This document shows, piece by piece, positions 1-5,662 of a DNA stretch of 9,184 bases. Origin of the DNA: an uncultured archaeon (GTDB taxonomy: Archaea > Thermoproteota > Nitrososphaeria > Conexivisphaerales > CALBHZ01); assembly GCA_937892815.1 (NCBI GenBank), contig CALBHZ010000206.1, forward strand, positions 1 through 9,184, written 5' to 3'. How positions within the stretch are numbered: position 1 is the first letter of the stretch; every line of letters starts with the position of its first letter. The position numbers were made by a program, and so were the translations under genes. The notes under the pieces were generated by a model, which saw only the letters and a program-made list of their open reading frames with translations, was not told the origin of the DNA and did not search any database.

Positions 1-58
1 ACCACCGAGATCTACACCGTCTAATTCGTCGGCAGCGTCAGATGTGTATAAGAGACAG
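1..58 (+). other. Untrimmed Illumina Nextera (P5 - i5 index - Tn5 end) adapter; not genomic
   Basis: Bases 1-17 match the last 17 bases of the Illumina P5 flow-cell sequence (ending GAGATCTACAC). Bases 18-25 (CGTCTAAT) sit exactly where the 8-base i5 index belongs; from memory this is Nextera XT index S510. Bases 26-58 match the Nextera read-1 transposase adapter, with the 19-base Tn5 mosaic end at 40-58 (ending AAGAGACAG). Genomic sequence therefore starts at 59, and this is a library-fragment end left on a contig. It carries no biological information and truncates the gene at 59-113. Confidence 0.98.
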
Positions 59-113
59 CTATTAGTATTATAATGATCCATTCCATGCCTTGTATAAAAA
101 ACGCTGGAAACAT
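59..113 (-). CDS. Partial 5' end of a probable TatA-family twin-arginine translocase subunit
   Basis: Only the first 18 codons are present before the adapter interrupts the gene. The start is ATG at 113-111, or possibly the second ATG at 86-84. The peptide begins MFPAFFIQG and continues MEWIIIILI: a short polar lead, an acidic residue, a Trp, then a run of Ile/Leu. This layout is typical of TatA/TatB proteins, which are membrane components of the Sec-independent export pathway for folded proteins with twin-arginine signals. A GGTG at 118-121 lies 4 bases before the ATG, and a TATA-like element lies at 146-153. The diagnostic part (the FG hinge and amphipathic helix) is missing, so any small protein with an N-terminal membrane anchor remains possible. 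Confidence 0.5.
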
Positions 114-145
114 GCTGCACCGATGTAAAACTCAGTAACACGGCT

Positions 146-153
146 TTAATAAA
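146..153 (-). promoter_or_regulatory. TATA box for the truncated leftward gene
   Basis: The minus strand reads TTTATTAA preceded by purine-rich GGAAATA, which resembles a BRE plus TATA box. Its centre predicts transcription starting near 123, about 10 bases before the ATG at 113. Called from position and composition only. Confidence 0.4.
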
Positions 154-167
154 TATTTCCTCTAAAG

Positions 168-176
168 CTTTTTAAG
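168..176 (+). promoter_or_regulatory. TATA box for the 70-residue membrane protein gene
   Basis: CTTTTTAAG, preceded by the purine-rich CTAAAG. Its centre is about 27 bases upstream of base 199, so transcription would start at or next to the TTG start codon at 200. No Shine-Dalgarno sequence precedes that TTG, which agrees with a leaderless mRNA. Confidence 0.45.
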
Positions 177-199
177 CTCTACCTCAAAAACTTCTTCGT

Positions 200-412
200 T
201 TGAACGTTAAAATCCTTACAAGTTTACTGGCCATATTTATGGCCGGAATGGGAATTTTAGGGGTATTTGTAGGATTCAGAGTACAGGAGGAATTCGGGAA
301 AAGCGGTTTAATTTTCCCCTTTTTATTATCAATACTGTTTTTCGCTTTAGGTGTTTACCTATCTTGGTTAATCGTAAATAGGTATGTAAGAAGAAATGAA
401 AAGAAAGCTTAA
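200..412 (+). CDS. Small two-helix membrane protein, unknown function (70 residues)
   Basis: I do not recognise this protein. It has two hydrophobic segments, about residues 5-26 and 37-60, joined by a short charged loop (QEEFGKSG) and ending in a basic tail (RRNEKKA). That predicts a hairpin in the cytoplasmic membrane, and by the positive-inside rule the basic C-terminus is probably cytoplasmic. The start is TTG at 200; ATG codons at 239 and 248 would remove much of the first helix, so TTG fits better. A TATA box at 168-176 places transcription start almost on the TTG. It is convergent with the ATP synthase operon, and its TAA shares the palindrome TTAA (409-412) with the atpK stop. Nothing shows it belongs to the ATP synthase. 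It is probably real because of the helix pattern, promoter and exact stop packing. Confidence 0.65.
   Translation: MNVKILTSLLAIFMAGMGILGVFVGFRVQEEFGKSGLIFPFLLSILFFALGVYLSWLIVNRYVRRNEKKA
386..408 (-). terminator. Pyrimidine/T-rich tract after atpK, probable operon terminator
   Basis: Directly after the atpK stop, the minus strand runs through CTTTCTTTTCATTTCTTCTT. Archaeal RNA polymerase commonly stops at T-rich stretches without a hairpin. On the plus strand the same bases encode the Arg/Lys-rich tail of the 70-residue protein, so this tract may do two jobs. Inferred from composition and position. Confidence 0.45.
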
Positions 413-720
413 GCTCCCAGTATCAATATAGCGACGACGATGCCATAAATGGCTAGCGCTTCTCCTAAAGCGGTGATTATTATAGCGAGCGTTCTCAATT
501 CCGGTCTTTCGGCAGAAGCGGCTAAGCCAGCACTTCCAGCTCTCCCTATTGCTAATCCAGCTGCGAGAGCCGAGAGACCGAAAGCTATGGCGGCCGATAT
601 GGTCTTTAAATCTAAACCCTCACCTACTTGTAAAGGGGTGTACGCTTGTGCGAGAGAAGGCGAAGCCGTCACGATCGTTAGAGCGATTAACAATGGAAGT
701 AAAGATCGTGCTCTTTTCAA
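409..720 (-). CDS. atpK: A-type ATP synthase subunit K (proteolipid, rotor ring c subunit)
   Basis: This subunit forms the membrane rotor ring that carries ions past subunit I. With the TTG start at 720 it is 103 residues: a basic, hydrophobic leader (MKRARSLLPLLIALTIV), a likely cleavage site after LAQA, then a single helical hairpin. The first helix contains the Ala/Gly-rich GLSALAAGLAIGRAG, the cytoplasmic loop is ASAERPE, and the second helix ITALGEALAIYGIVVAIL holds the ion-binding Glu (residue 87 from this start). A GTG at 729 would add three residues, but the best Shine-Dalgarno sequence, GAGGTG at 727-732, overlaps that GTG and lies 6 bases before the TTG, so I prefer TTG. It is the last gene of the operon and has its own TATA box. 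There is no Gln in the helices and Ala follows the Glu, so I infer proton rather than sodium use. Confidence 0.95.
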   Translation of the reverse strand: MKRARSLLPLLIALTIVTASPSLAQAYTPLQVGEGLDLKTISAAIAFGLSALAAGLAIGRAGSAGLAASAERPELRTLAIIITALGEALAIYGIVVAILILGA

Positions 721-726
721 TTTGCA

Positions 727-732
727 CACCTC
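727..732 (-). promoter_or_regulatory. Shine-Dalgarno site that decides the atpK start
   Basis: The minus strand reads GAGGTG, a six-base match to the archaeal consensus GGAGGTGA, 6 bases before TTG at 720. The upstream GTG at 729-727 lies inside this site. A second purine run (GGGAG) would be only 2 bases from that GTG, which is too close to work well. Confidence 0.6.
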
Positions 733-751
733 TCCCTACTTTCTAGAACGT

Positions 752-761
752 TAATTTATAA
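752..761 (-). promoter_or_regulatory. Internal TATA box, dedicated promoter for atpK
   Basis: The minus strand reads AAAATTTATAAATTAA around 752-766, with a strong TATA core (TTTATAAA) and purines (GAAAA) upstream as a BRE. The centre predicts transcription from about 731, giving a leader of roughly 11 bases that just contains the GAGGTG ribosome site of atpK. The box sits across the stop codon of the 41-residue ORF. An extra promoter would suit the K subunit, which is needed in about ten copies per complex. Confidence 0.55.
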
Positions 762-881
762 ATTTTCTATTGCAGATACGTATTTCGATTTAAGTTTGTT
801 AAGTTTCTCCTCTATTTCATTTAAATAGATTGAATACGTTTCCCTTAGCTTAGCCTCAATTCTTTTAAGCTCTTCGCTCAT
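756..881 (-). CDS. 41-residue coiled-coil protein in the ATP synthase operon, possible Sul-ATPase epsilon-like subunit
   Basis: A short ORF fills the gap between atpD and atpK. Its ATG (881-879) overlaps the atpD TGA as ATGA, and GAGG lies 8 bases upstream, so translation is probably coupled to atpD. The product starts MSEELKRIEAKLRE, ends SKYVSAIENL, and is rich in Glu and Lys. Hydrophobic residues fall at 5, 8, 12, 16, 19, 23, 27, 30, 34, 38 and 41: an unbroken 3-4-4 spacing that repeats every 11 residues. That hendecad pattern marks right-handed coiled coils such as those of the E and H stalk subunits. From memory, the Sulfolobus acidocaldarius ATPase operon has a small epsilon gene in the same place, between gamma (D) and the proteolipid. 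I infer a positional and perhaps functional counterpart, possibly a stalk or regulatory component. Function is unproven. Confidence 0.7.
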   Translation of the reverse strand: MSEELKRIEAKLRETYSIYLNEIEEKLNKLKSKYVSAIENL

Positions 882-1513
882 CCTATTCGCCTCGCTTCGA
901 GCACCCTTTTTATCTTTTTCAGCCTTATGAACTCTTCTCTTTCCCTTTCCTCAAGCGTTGAAGTTATAAATTTGATATTCTCTTCAACCTGGGGTATAAT
1001 TATGTATTCTAGAGCGTTCATTAATCTCTGCGTTTTCTCAAGTTCGAGAGCAATCTTAAATACGGCGTTCTCAAAGGAAGCTGCTTCAACCAATAGGGGC
1101 ATAATACTGGACAACCTCCTAACTACTTCATCAAGACTGCTACTTGAATCTGCAAAGCCGTAGCCTAGGCCCTTACTCTTCAGAGTCAGTGATATGATTG
1201 GAACGTTGACGTCAATATACCTCCTAACCGTAGCATCGACTTCTAGATTAGAGGGAATGGTTGACGCTATTCCCTCCAACTTTAAAGGACCTAAATCTAG
1301 ATATGCTCTTAGAAGCGAAGAATAGGCTTTACTTAGTTCGTTCTCAAGTTGTTTCCTACGCTCGGTTGCTTTATCTACCATCTCTCCTAGCTTTTTTAAT
1401 AGTACCTCCTTCTTATCTTCAAGTATTTTATGTATCTTTCTAGCTATCCTAAGACTTCTCTTCAATCTAATTAGTTCAAGCTTCGTAGGCTGTACCTTTT
1501 TCGTATAAGCCAC
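878..1513 (-). CDS. atpD: A-type ATP synthase subunit D (central rotor shaft)
   Basis: Subunit D is the long antiparallel coiled coil that turns inside the A3B3 head and transmits rotation to the membrane ring. At 211 residues it has the usual length. The N-terminal helix carries the family signature around residues 7-40 (VQPTKLELIRLKRSL then ARKIHKILEDKKEVLLKK). The C-terminal helix has NALEYIIIPQVEENI at 166-180, followed by a charged EEREREEFIRLKKIK run. A more variable globular middle (about 75-130) lies between them. The start is GTG at 1513, three bases after the atpB stop, with a weak purine site (AAGGGGGT) upstream. Its stop overlaps the start of the 41-residue ORF. Confidence 0.96.
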   Translation of the reverse strand: MAYTKKVQPTKLELIRLKRSLRIARKIHKILEDKKEVLLKKLGEMVDKATERRKQLENELSKAYSSLLRAYLDLGPLKLEGIASTIPSNLEVDATVRRYIDVNVPIISLTLKSKGLGYGFADSSSSLDEVVRRLSSIMPLLVEAASFENAVFKIALELEKTQRLMNALEYIIIPQVEENIKFITSTLEEREREEFIRLKKIKRVLEARRIG

Positions 1514-1516
1514 GAT

Positions 1517-2902
1517 CTACCCCCTTCTTTTATAGTACCTCTTAATGTGATGGGTCTTTATTTTCGTAAGCTCATGTTCCGGTAAAACCGATAATACCTC
1601 CCACGCTAGTTCGAAGGTTTTCTCGAGATCCCTGTTTTCATAAGGGCCTTGACTTAAGAACTTTCTTTCGAAAACGTCGCCGAATTCTAAATACTTGAGA
1701 TCTATGGGTGATAAGCCTGCTTTTCCTACTATTTCAACTAACGCTCTCAGTTCTTGTGCTCTAGCATACGCATCATATAATTGATTGCTTACTTCAGCGT
1801 GATCGCTTCTAGTTTTTCCTTCTCCAATACCATCTTTCATGAGCCTACTTAAGCTCATAAGAACGTTAACGGGAGGGTAGATCCCCTTTCTGTGTAAGTC
1901 CCTATCGAGAACTACCTGTCCTTCCGTTATATATCCGGTGAGATCTGGGACGGGATGTGTGATATCATCACTTGGCATACTTAGTATTGGAAGCTGAGTT
2001 ATGCTCCCTTTCTTCCCCCTTATTCTCCCTGCCCTTTCGTAAATCGTGGCTAAATCCGTATAGAGATAGCCTGGATAGCCTTTCCTTCCCGGTACCTCTT
2101 CCCTTGCCGAACTTATTTCTCTCAATGCTTCAGCATAGTTAGTCATATCGGTAAGAATGACCAGTACGTGCATATCTTGTTCGAAGGCCAGATACTCAGC
2201 AGCGGTTAAGGCTACTCTCGGTGTAACTATTCTCTCAATAGCCGGATCATCTGCTAAATTTAAGAATAATATACTCCGTTTAATAGCGCCAGATTCCTCA
2301 AGAGAACGCCTAAAGAAGATGGCTTCATCGTGTCTTACACCTATCGCCGCAAATACGACGGCGAATTCCTCCCCTCCTCTAACTGTGGCCTGCCTAGCGA
2401 TCTGCGCTGCTAACATATTATGGGGAAGGCCCGCTCCTGAAAATAGTGGCAACTTTTGACCTCTTACTAAAGTCAACATCCCATCAATAACGGATACCCC
2501 AGTCTGTATGAAGTCCGTTGGATAATCTCGCATATATGGATTAATCGCTGCGCCATTTACATCTCTAGATTCCACCCCTATGGGATCAGGTAAGCCATCT
2601 AAAGGCCTCCCTAACCCATCGAAAACCCTTCCTAAGAGCTCTAATGAAACCGGGAATTCGAGCGTTTTGCCTAAGAACTTAACCTTCGTAGTGGTTAAGG
2701 ATAAGTCCGTTGTGCCTTCAAATACCTGTACCACCGCCTTTCCTAATCCAACCTCGATTATCCTCCCCAGCCTCTTCTCTCCAGTTCCGGTTTCTATCTC
2801 CACTAGTTCGTCATAAGCTGCTTTACTAACTCCCTCAACAATAAGTAGGGGGCCTCTTATCTCTCCGATGCTTGTATACTCAACCGTTCCCCTAGCTGAC
2901 AT
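1517..2902 (-). CDS. atpB: A-type ATP synthase subunit B (non-catalytic/regulatory head subunit)
   Basis: Three B subunits alternate with three A subunits in the soluble head and complete the nucleotide sites. At 461 residues it is full length. The beta-barrel domain comes first (about 1-75), then the RecA-like core. The P-loop position is degenerate (SGAGLPHN, 155-162), as is normal for B. Other family blocks include [11 protein letters not shown] (184-194), the [16 protein letters not shown] stretch (249-264), [16 protein letters not shown] (310-325), and SLSR with the probable arginine finger at R353, which reaches into the catalytic site of A. The ATG at 2902 overlaps the end of atpA by 11 bases and follows a very strong ribosome site (GAGGAGGTGA, 6 bases away), so efficient translation coupled to atpA is expected. 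Confidence 0.98.
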   Translation of the reverse strand: MSARGTVEYTSIGEIRGPLLIVEGVSKAAYDELVEIETGTGEKRLGRIIEVGLGKAVVQVFEGTTDLSLTTTKVKFLGKTLEFPVSLELLGRVFDGLGRPLDGLPDPIGVESRDVNGAAINPYMRDYPTDFIQTGVSVIDGMLTLVRGQKLPLFSGAGLPHNMLAAQIARQATVRGGEEFAVVFAAIGVRHDEAIFFRRSLEESGAIKRSILFLNLADDPAIERIVTPRVALTAAEYLAFEQDMHVLVILTDMTNYAEALREISSAREEVPGRKGYPGYLYTDLATIYERAGRIRGKKGSITQLPILSMPSDDITHPVPDLTGYITEGQVVLDRDLHRKGIYPPVNVLMSLSRLMKDGIGEGKTRSDHAEVSNQLYDAYARAQELRALVEIVGKAGLSPIDLKYLEFGDVFERKFLSQGPYENRDLEKTFELAWEVLSVLPEHELTKIKTHHIKRYYKRRG

Positions 2903-4676
2903 GCACTTTCACCTCCTCTATGAGAGCTTTAAAGGATTCTTCTACTTCTAATCTTAATGCTTCAAGTTTATCGAGCTGATCTTCTGGTATTTCAAATTTC
3001 GCTCTTAGAAGCTTTTGGATAATGGGCATGGTCTTTATCTTATCTAGAGGAACTCCTCGTCTTAACGCTTCTTCTGCACGTTCGTAAAACTCAACAAATA
3101 GCTTTAATAGCAAAACTTGTCTCTTAGGGCTCGTGTACGTATCTATGGGATCGTAAGCGGATTGTTGTAAAAATCCAATTTTTATCATTCTAGCAACCTC
3201 TAGGATCAGCTTCTCCTCTTCTGGCAATATTTCAGGCCCTAGTAACCTAACTATTTCTCTGAGCGCGTCTTCTCTCTGTAAGATATGGTATGCCTTTTCC
3301 CTTAGTATTGGCCACTCGGAACTTACCTTTTCGATCCACCATTTTTTAACGTATTCCAAATAGCCTGAGTAGCTTGTCATCCAGTTAATAGCCGGATAGT
3401 GTCTCGAATATGCAAGCCTAGTATCCAAAGCCCAGAACGTTCTTATAAATCTCAACGTATGTGTAGTAACGGGTTCTGTGAAATCGGCACCTGGAGGAGA
3501 TACCGCTCCTATTAAGGATACGCTTCCTACCCTTGATGGCTTCCCTATCGTCTCTACTCTTCCAGCTCTCTCGTAGAATTCCGCCAACCTAGACGCCAAA
3601 TAGGAAGGGTATCCCTCCTCTGCAGGCATTTCCTCCATTCTTCCGCTTATCTCCCTTAAAGCTTCGGCCCATCTGCTTGTTGAATCCGCCAGCATTACGA
3701 CATCATACCCCATGTCTCTGTAATATTCAGCTAAGGTAATGCCGGTGTATATACTTGCTTCTCTAGCAGCTACCGGCATATTGCTGGTGTTAGCTAATAG
3801 TATGGTCCTTTCCATCAGGGGCCTACCTGAGTATGGATCCTTCAGTTCAGGGAATTTTATCAATACCTCCGTCATCTCGTTTCCCCTCTCTCCACAACCG
3901 ACGTACACCACAACTTTCGCATCTGCCCAAGACGCTATTTGATGTAAGGTGACGGTTTTTCCAGTGCCAAAGCCTCCGGGTATAGCTGCGGTACCTCCTT
4001 TTGCTAGTGGGAAAAAGGTATCGAGTACCCTCTGTCCTGTTATGAGAGGGACTTCGGGATCAAGCCTCTGTTTATAAGGTCTCCTCTTTCTTACAGGCCA
4101 GGTGTGATATAGCCTCACCTCTTCCTTCTCATCCCCCTTGGATAGAACCGCTACTACGTCCTCTACCTTATATTTACCTTCTGGCTCAACGGATGTAACA
4201 GCGCCTCCCTTGTAATTAGGGGGCACCATTATGCAATGTTTTATAAGTGGGGTTTCCTCAACGTAGCCTATAATTGAGCCAGGTTCTAGTTTCTCTCCCC
4301 TCTTTATTGTGGGTATGAATTTCCATTCTTTATCAAGAGGAATAGGTGATGCCTTTATACCTCTGCTTATAAAAGATCCTGAAATGGAAGCGATGGCAGG
4401 AAGAGGTCTTTGAAGACCATCGTATATTGTTCCTACGATTCCAGGACCTAACGTAACGGAAAGAGGCTTTCCCGTACCTATTACGGGTTCTCCCGGCCTT
4501 ATACCGCTCGTTGATTCATACACTTGTATAAACGCGGTATCTCCGGATAACTTGATAATCTCTCCAATAAGCTTCTCTTCTCCTACTTCCACCATTTCGT
4601 ACATTTTAGCTCCGGTCATCCCCGAAGCCTTAACGGCCGGTCCGCTAACCCATACAACCTTTCCTTTAACGCTCAT
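2892..4676 (-). CDS. atpA: A-type ATP synthase subunit A (catalytic subunit)
   Basis: Subunit A makes or hydrolyses ATP in the head. It is 594 residues, normal for the family, with no sign of an intein. Domains in order: N-terminal barrel (about 1-70), the A-specific insert or bulge domain (about 110-190, with [17 protein letters not shown]), the nucleotide-binding core, and a helical C-terminal domain (about 435-594). Walker A is GGFGTGKT (234-241), with catalytic lysine K240. The GERGNE motif at 262-267 supplies catalytic E263. Walker B is DVVMLAD, ending at D331. The usual archaeal P-loop is GPFGSGKT, so G235 replaces a well-studied proline and T238 a serine. The ATG at 4676 is one base after the atpE stop, with AAGGAGGT upstream. 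Confidence 0.98.
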   Translation of the reverse strand: MSVKGKVVWVSGPAVKASGMTGAKMYEMVEVGEEKLIGEIIKLSGDTAFIQVYESTSGIRPGEPVIGTGKPLSVTLGPGIVGTIYDGLQRPLPAIASISGSFISRGIKASPIPLDKEWKFIPTIKRGEKLEPGSIIGYVEETPLIKHCIMVPPNYKGGAVTSVEPEGKYKVEDVVAVLSKGDEKEEVRLYHTWPVRKRRPYKQRLDPEVPLITGQRVLDTFFPLAKGGTAAIPGGFGTGKTVTLHQIASWADAKVVVYVGCGERGNEMTEVLIKFPELKDPYSGRPLMERTILLANTSNMPVAAREASIYTGITLAEYYRDMGYDVVMLADSTSRWAEALREISGRMEEMPAEEGYPSYLASRLAEFYERAGRVETIGKPSRVGSVSLIGAVSPPGADFTEPVTTHTLRFIRTFWALDTRLAYSRHYPAINWMTSYSGYLEYVKKWWIEKVSSEWPILREKAYHILQREDALREIVRLLGPEILPEEEKLILEVARMIKIGFLQQSAYDPIDTYTSPKRQVLLLKLFVEFYERAEEALRRGVPLDKIKTMPIIQKLLRAKFEIPEDQLDKLEALRLEVEESFKALIEEVKVHVS

Positions 4677-4677
4677 C

Positions 4678-5274
4678 TTACTCTAATACCTCCTTAAAGT
4701 ACGTCTCCACAACCTTTCTCTTAATTATAGGTTTTAACCTTTCCTTTAAGGATTTAAAGGTATAGTCGATCGATACTTTTCCATCTTTCGACTTCATTAT
4801 AAATCCATAATCCTCCGATAACGGGCTTTTATCGATACTGATCTTAAGCCCCTCCTTCTCAAGACTTTTAACTACTTTCATTATCCTCGATTTATCCTTC
4901 TTACCTATTTGTATAATGACCTCCTCTGATCCTAGCGAACTTATAGCCTCATTCATGGACTTCTCAATAGCCTTTCCATACCTTTCTTCTGGAAGCTTTT
5001 CGATATCGCGTAAAACTTCCTCTAATACTTCGTCTACTAATTCGTCAAACTTTTTCAACAGTGCCCCTCTCGATTCAAGCTCGGCCTGAGTAATGAGTTG
5101 TCTATAGGTTCTCTTACCTTCCTCTTCAGCTTTCCTTATAATCTCACGTCCCTCCTCTTCTACTTTACTCCATCTCTCTTCCGCATTTTTTAGAGCTTCC
5201 TCTAAGGCTTGGCTTAGGAGTTCCTTATACTTTTCCTCCGACTCCTTAATTACTTCAACTATCACGTTAGACAA
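4678..5274 (-). CDS. atpE: A-type ATP synthase subunit E (peripheral stalk)
   Basis: Subunit E pairs with H to form the peripheral stalks that hold the A3B3 head still against the rotor. It is 198 residues. Residues 1-95 are almost entirely Glu/Lys/Leu-rich helix, including the family stretch [19 protein letters not shown] (61-79). The C-terminal globular part has the expected [20 protein letters not shown] block (154-173), which binds the top of subunit B. The start is TTG at 5274, supported by AGGTGAGG just upstream, overlapping the atpF stop. Ten bases separate it from atpF and one base from atpA. Confidence 0.94.
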   Translation of the reverse strand: MSNVIVEVIKESEEKYKELLSQALEEALKNAEERWSKVEEEGREIIRKAEEEGKRTYRQLITQAELESRGALLKKFDELVDEVLEEVLRDIEKLPEERYGKAIEKSMNEAISSLGSEEVIIQIGKKDKSRIMKVVKSLEKEGLKISIDKSPLSEDYGFIMKSKDGKVSIDYTFKSLKERLKPIIKRKVVETYFKEVLE

Positions 5275-5284
5275 CTTTCCTCAC

Positions 5285-5584
5285 CTAGATCCCTAAAAGA
5301 TCCCTTAATAGGCTTTTATAATCTATAGATTCATGCTTTCCCATGGGAGGAGGAAGTTCGTATATTACCGGCAACGATAACCGTCTTCTAAAGTTAGCGA
5401 TCTGTTTTCTGTACTTTGAGGCCATATTAGAAGGTATTACTATCAGGCCTATATCCTTCCTTTTATTAATGAGGTCGTTTAACAGACCATAAAATTCTTC
5501 ATCCGATCTTACTTCAAAGCCTTCAGCACCAGCTAGCCTTAAAGCCGTAACAAAGGCTCTATCTCCTACAGCGATAATCTTCAT
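5285..5584 (-). CDS. atpF: A-type ATP synthase subunit F (central shaft, regulatory)
   Basis: Subunit F sits on the central shaft with D and modulates ATPase activity. From the ATG at 5584 it is 99 residues, beginning MKIIAVGDRAFVTALRLAG, which is where the family normally starts (a Rossmann-like first strand followed by GD). Further blocks are DIGLIVIPSNMASKYR (44-59) and the Pro-rich VIYELPPPMGK (73-83). An in-frame ATG at 5605 would add seven residues (MYIFLVD). However, the TATA box at 5608-5616 predicts transcription starting near 5586, inside that extension, so the inner ATG and a leaderless mRNA fit better. It is the first gene of the F-E-A-B-D-ORF-K operon. Confidence 0.93.
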   Translation of the reverse strand: MKIIAVGDRAFVTALRLAGAEGFEVRSDEEFYGLLNDLINKRKDIGLIVIPSNMASKYRKQIANFRRRLSLPVIYELPPPMGKHESIDYKSLLRDLLGI

Positions 5585-5607
5585 GTCTACTAAGAAAATA
5601 TACATAA

Positions 5608-5616
5608 TTTTTAAAG
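5608..5616 (-). promoter_or_regulatory. TATA box of the main ATP synthase operon (upstream of atpF)
   Basis: The minus strand reads CTTTAAAAA. Counting about 26 bases from its centre puts the start of transcription near 5586, two bases before the preferred atpF ATG at 5584. No Shine-Dalgarno sequence is present there, as expected for a leaderless first gene. Confidence 0.5.
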
Positions 5617-5630
5617 TTTAAGGGAAAAGG

Positions 5631-5640
5631 TTTTAATTAT
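5631..5640 (+). promoter_or_regulatory. TATA box for the divergent atpI gene
   Basis: TTTTAATTAT preceded by GGGAAAAGG, which resembles a BRE. Its centre lies about 27 bases before 5661, so transcription would begin next to the TTG at 5663. It is only about 15 bases from the oppositely directed atpF box, so pre-initiation complexes at the two promoters probably exclude each other. Confidence 0.5.
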
Positions 5641-5662
5641 CTCTACAAGATGGCTTTTAGAG

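Noticed and set aside
151..160. A/T-rich stretch considered as part of a replication origin or repeat
   Set aside because: There is only a short divergent promoter region here, with no repeated boxes or inverted repeats.
449..754. Plus-strand open frames across atpK (449-754 and 549-746)
   Set aside because: Both are antisense to the proteolipid gene, which has a clear family match, leader peptide and ribosome site. The translations show no domain.
2157..2459. Plus-strand open frames opposite atpB and atpA (2157-2459, 2580-2816, 3739-3942)
   Set aside because: They are shadows of strongly conserved catalytic-core coding sequence on the other strand.
2892..4676. Possible intein in subunit A
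   Set aside because: The protein is 594 residues and the P-loop region is uninterrupted, so no intein is present.
5585..5605. Longer atpF start at 5605 (extension MYIFLVD)
   Set aside because: The family normally begins at MKIIAVGD, and the TATA box predicts transcription starting inside the extension.
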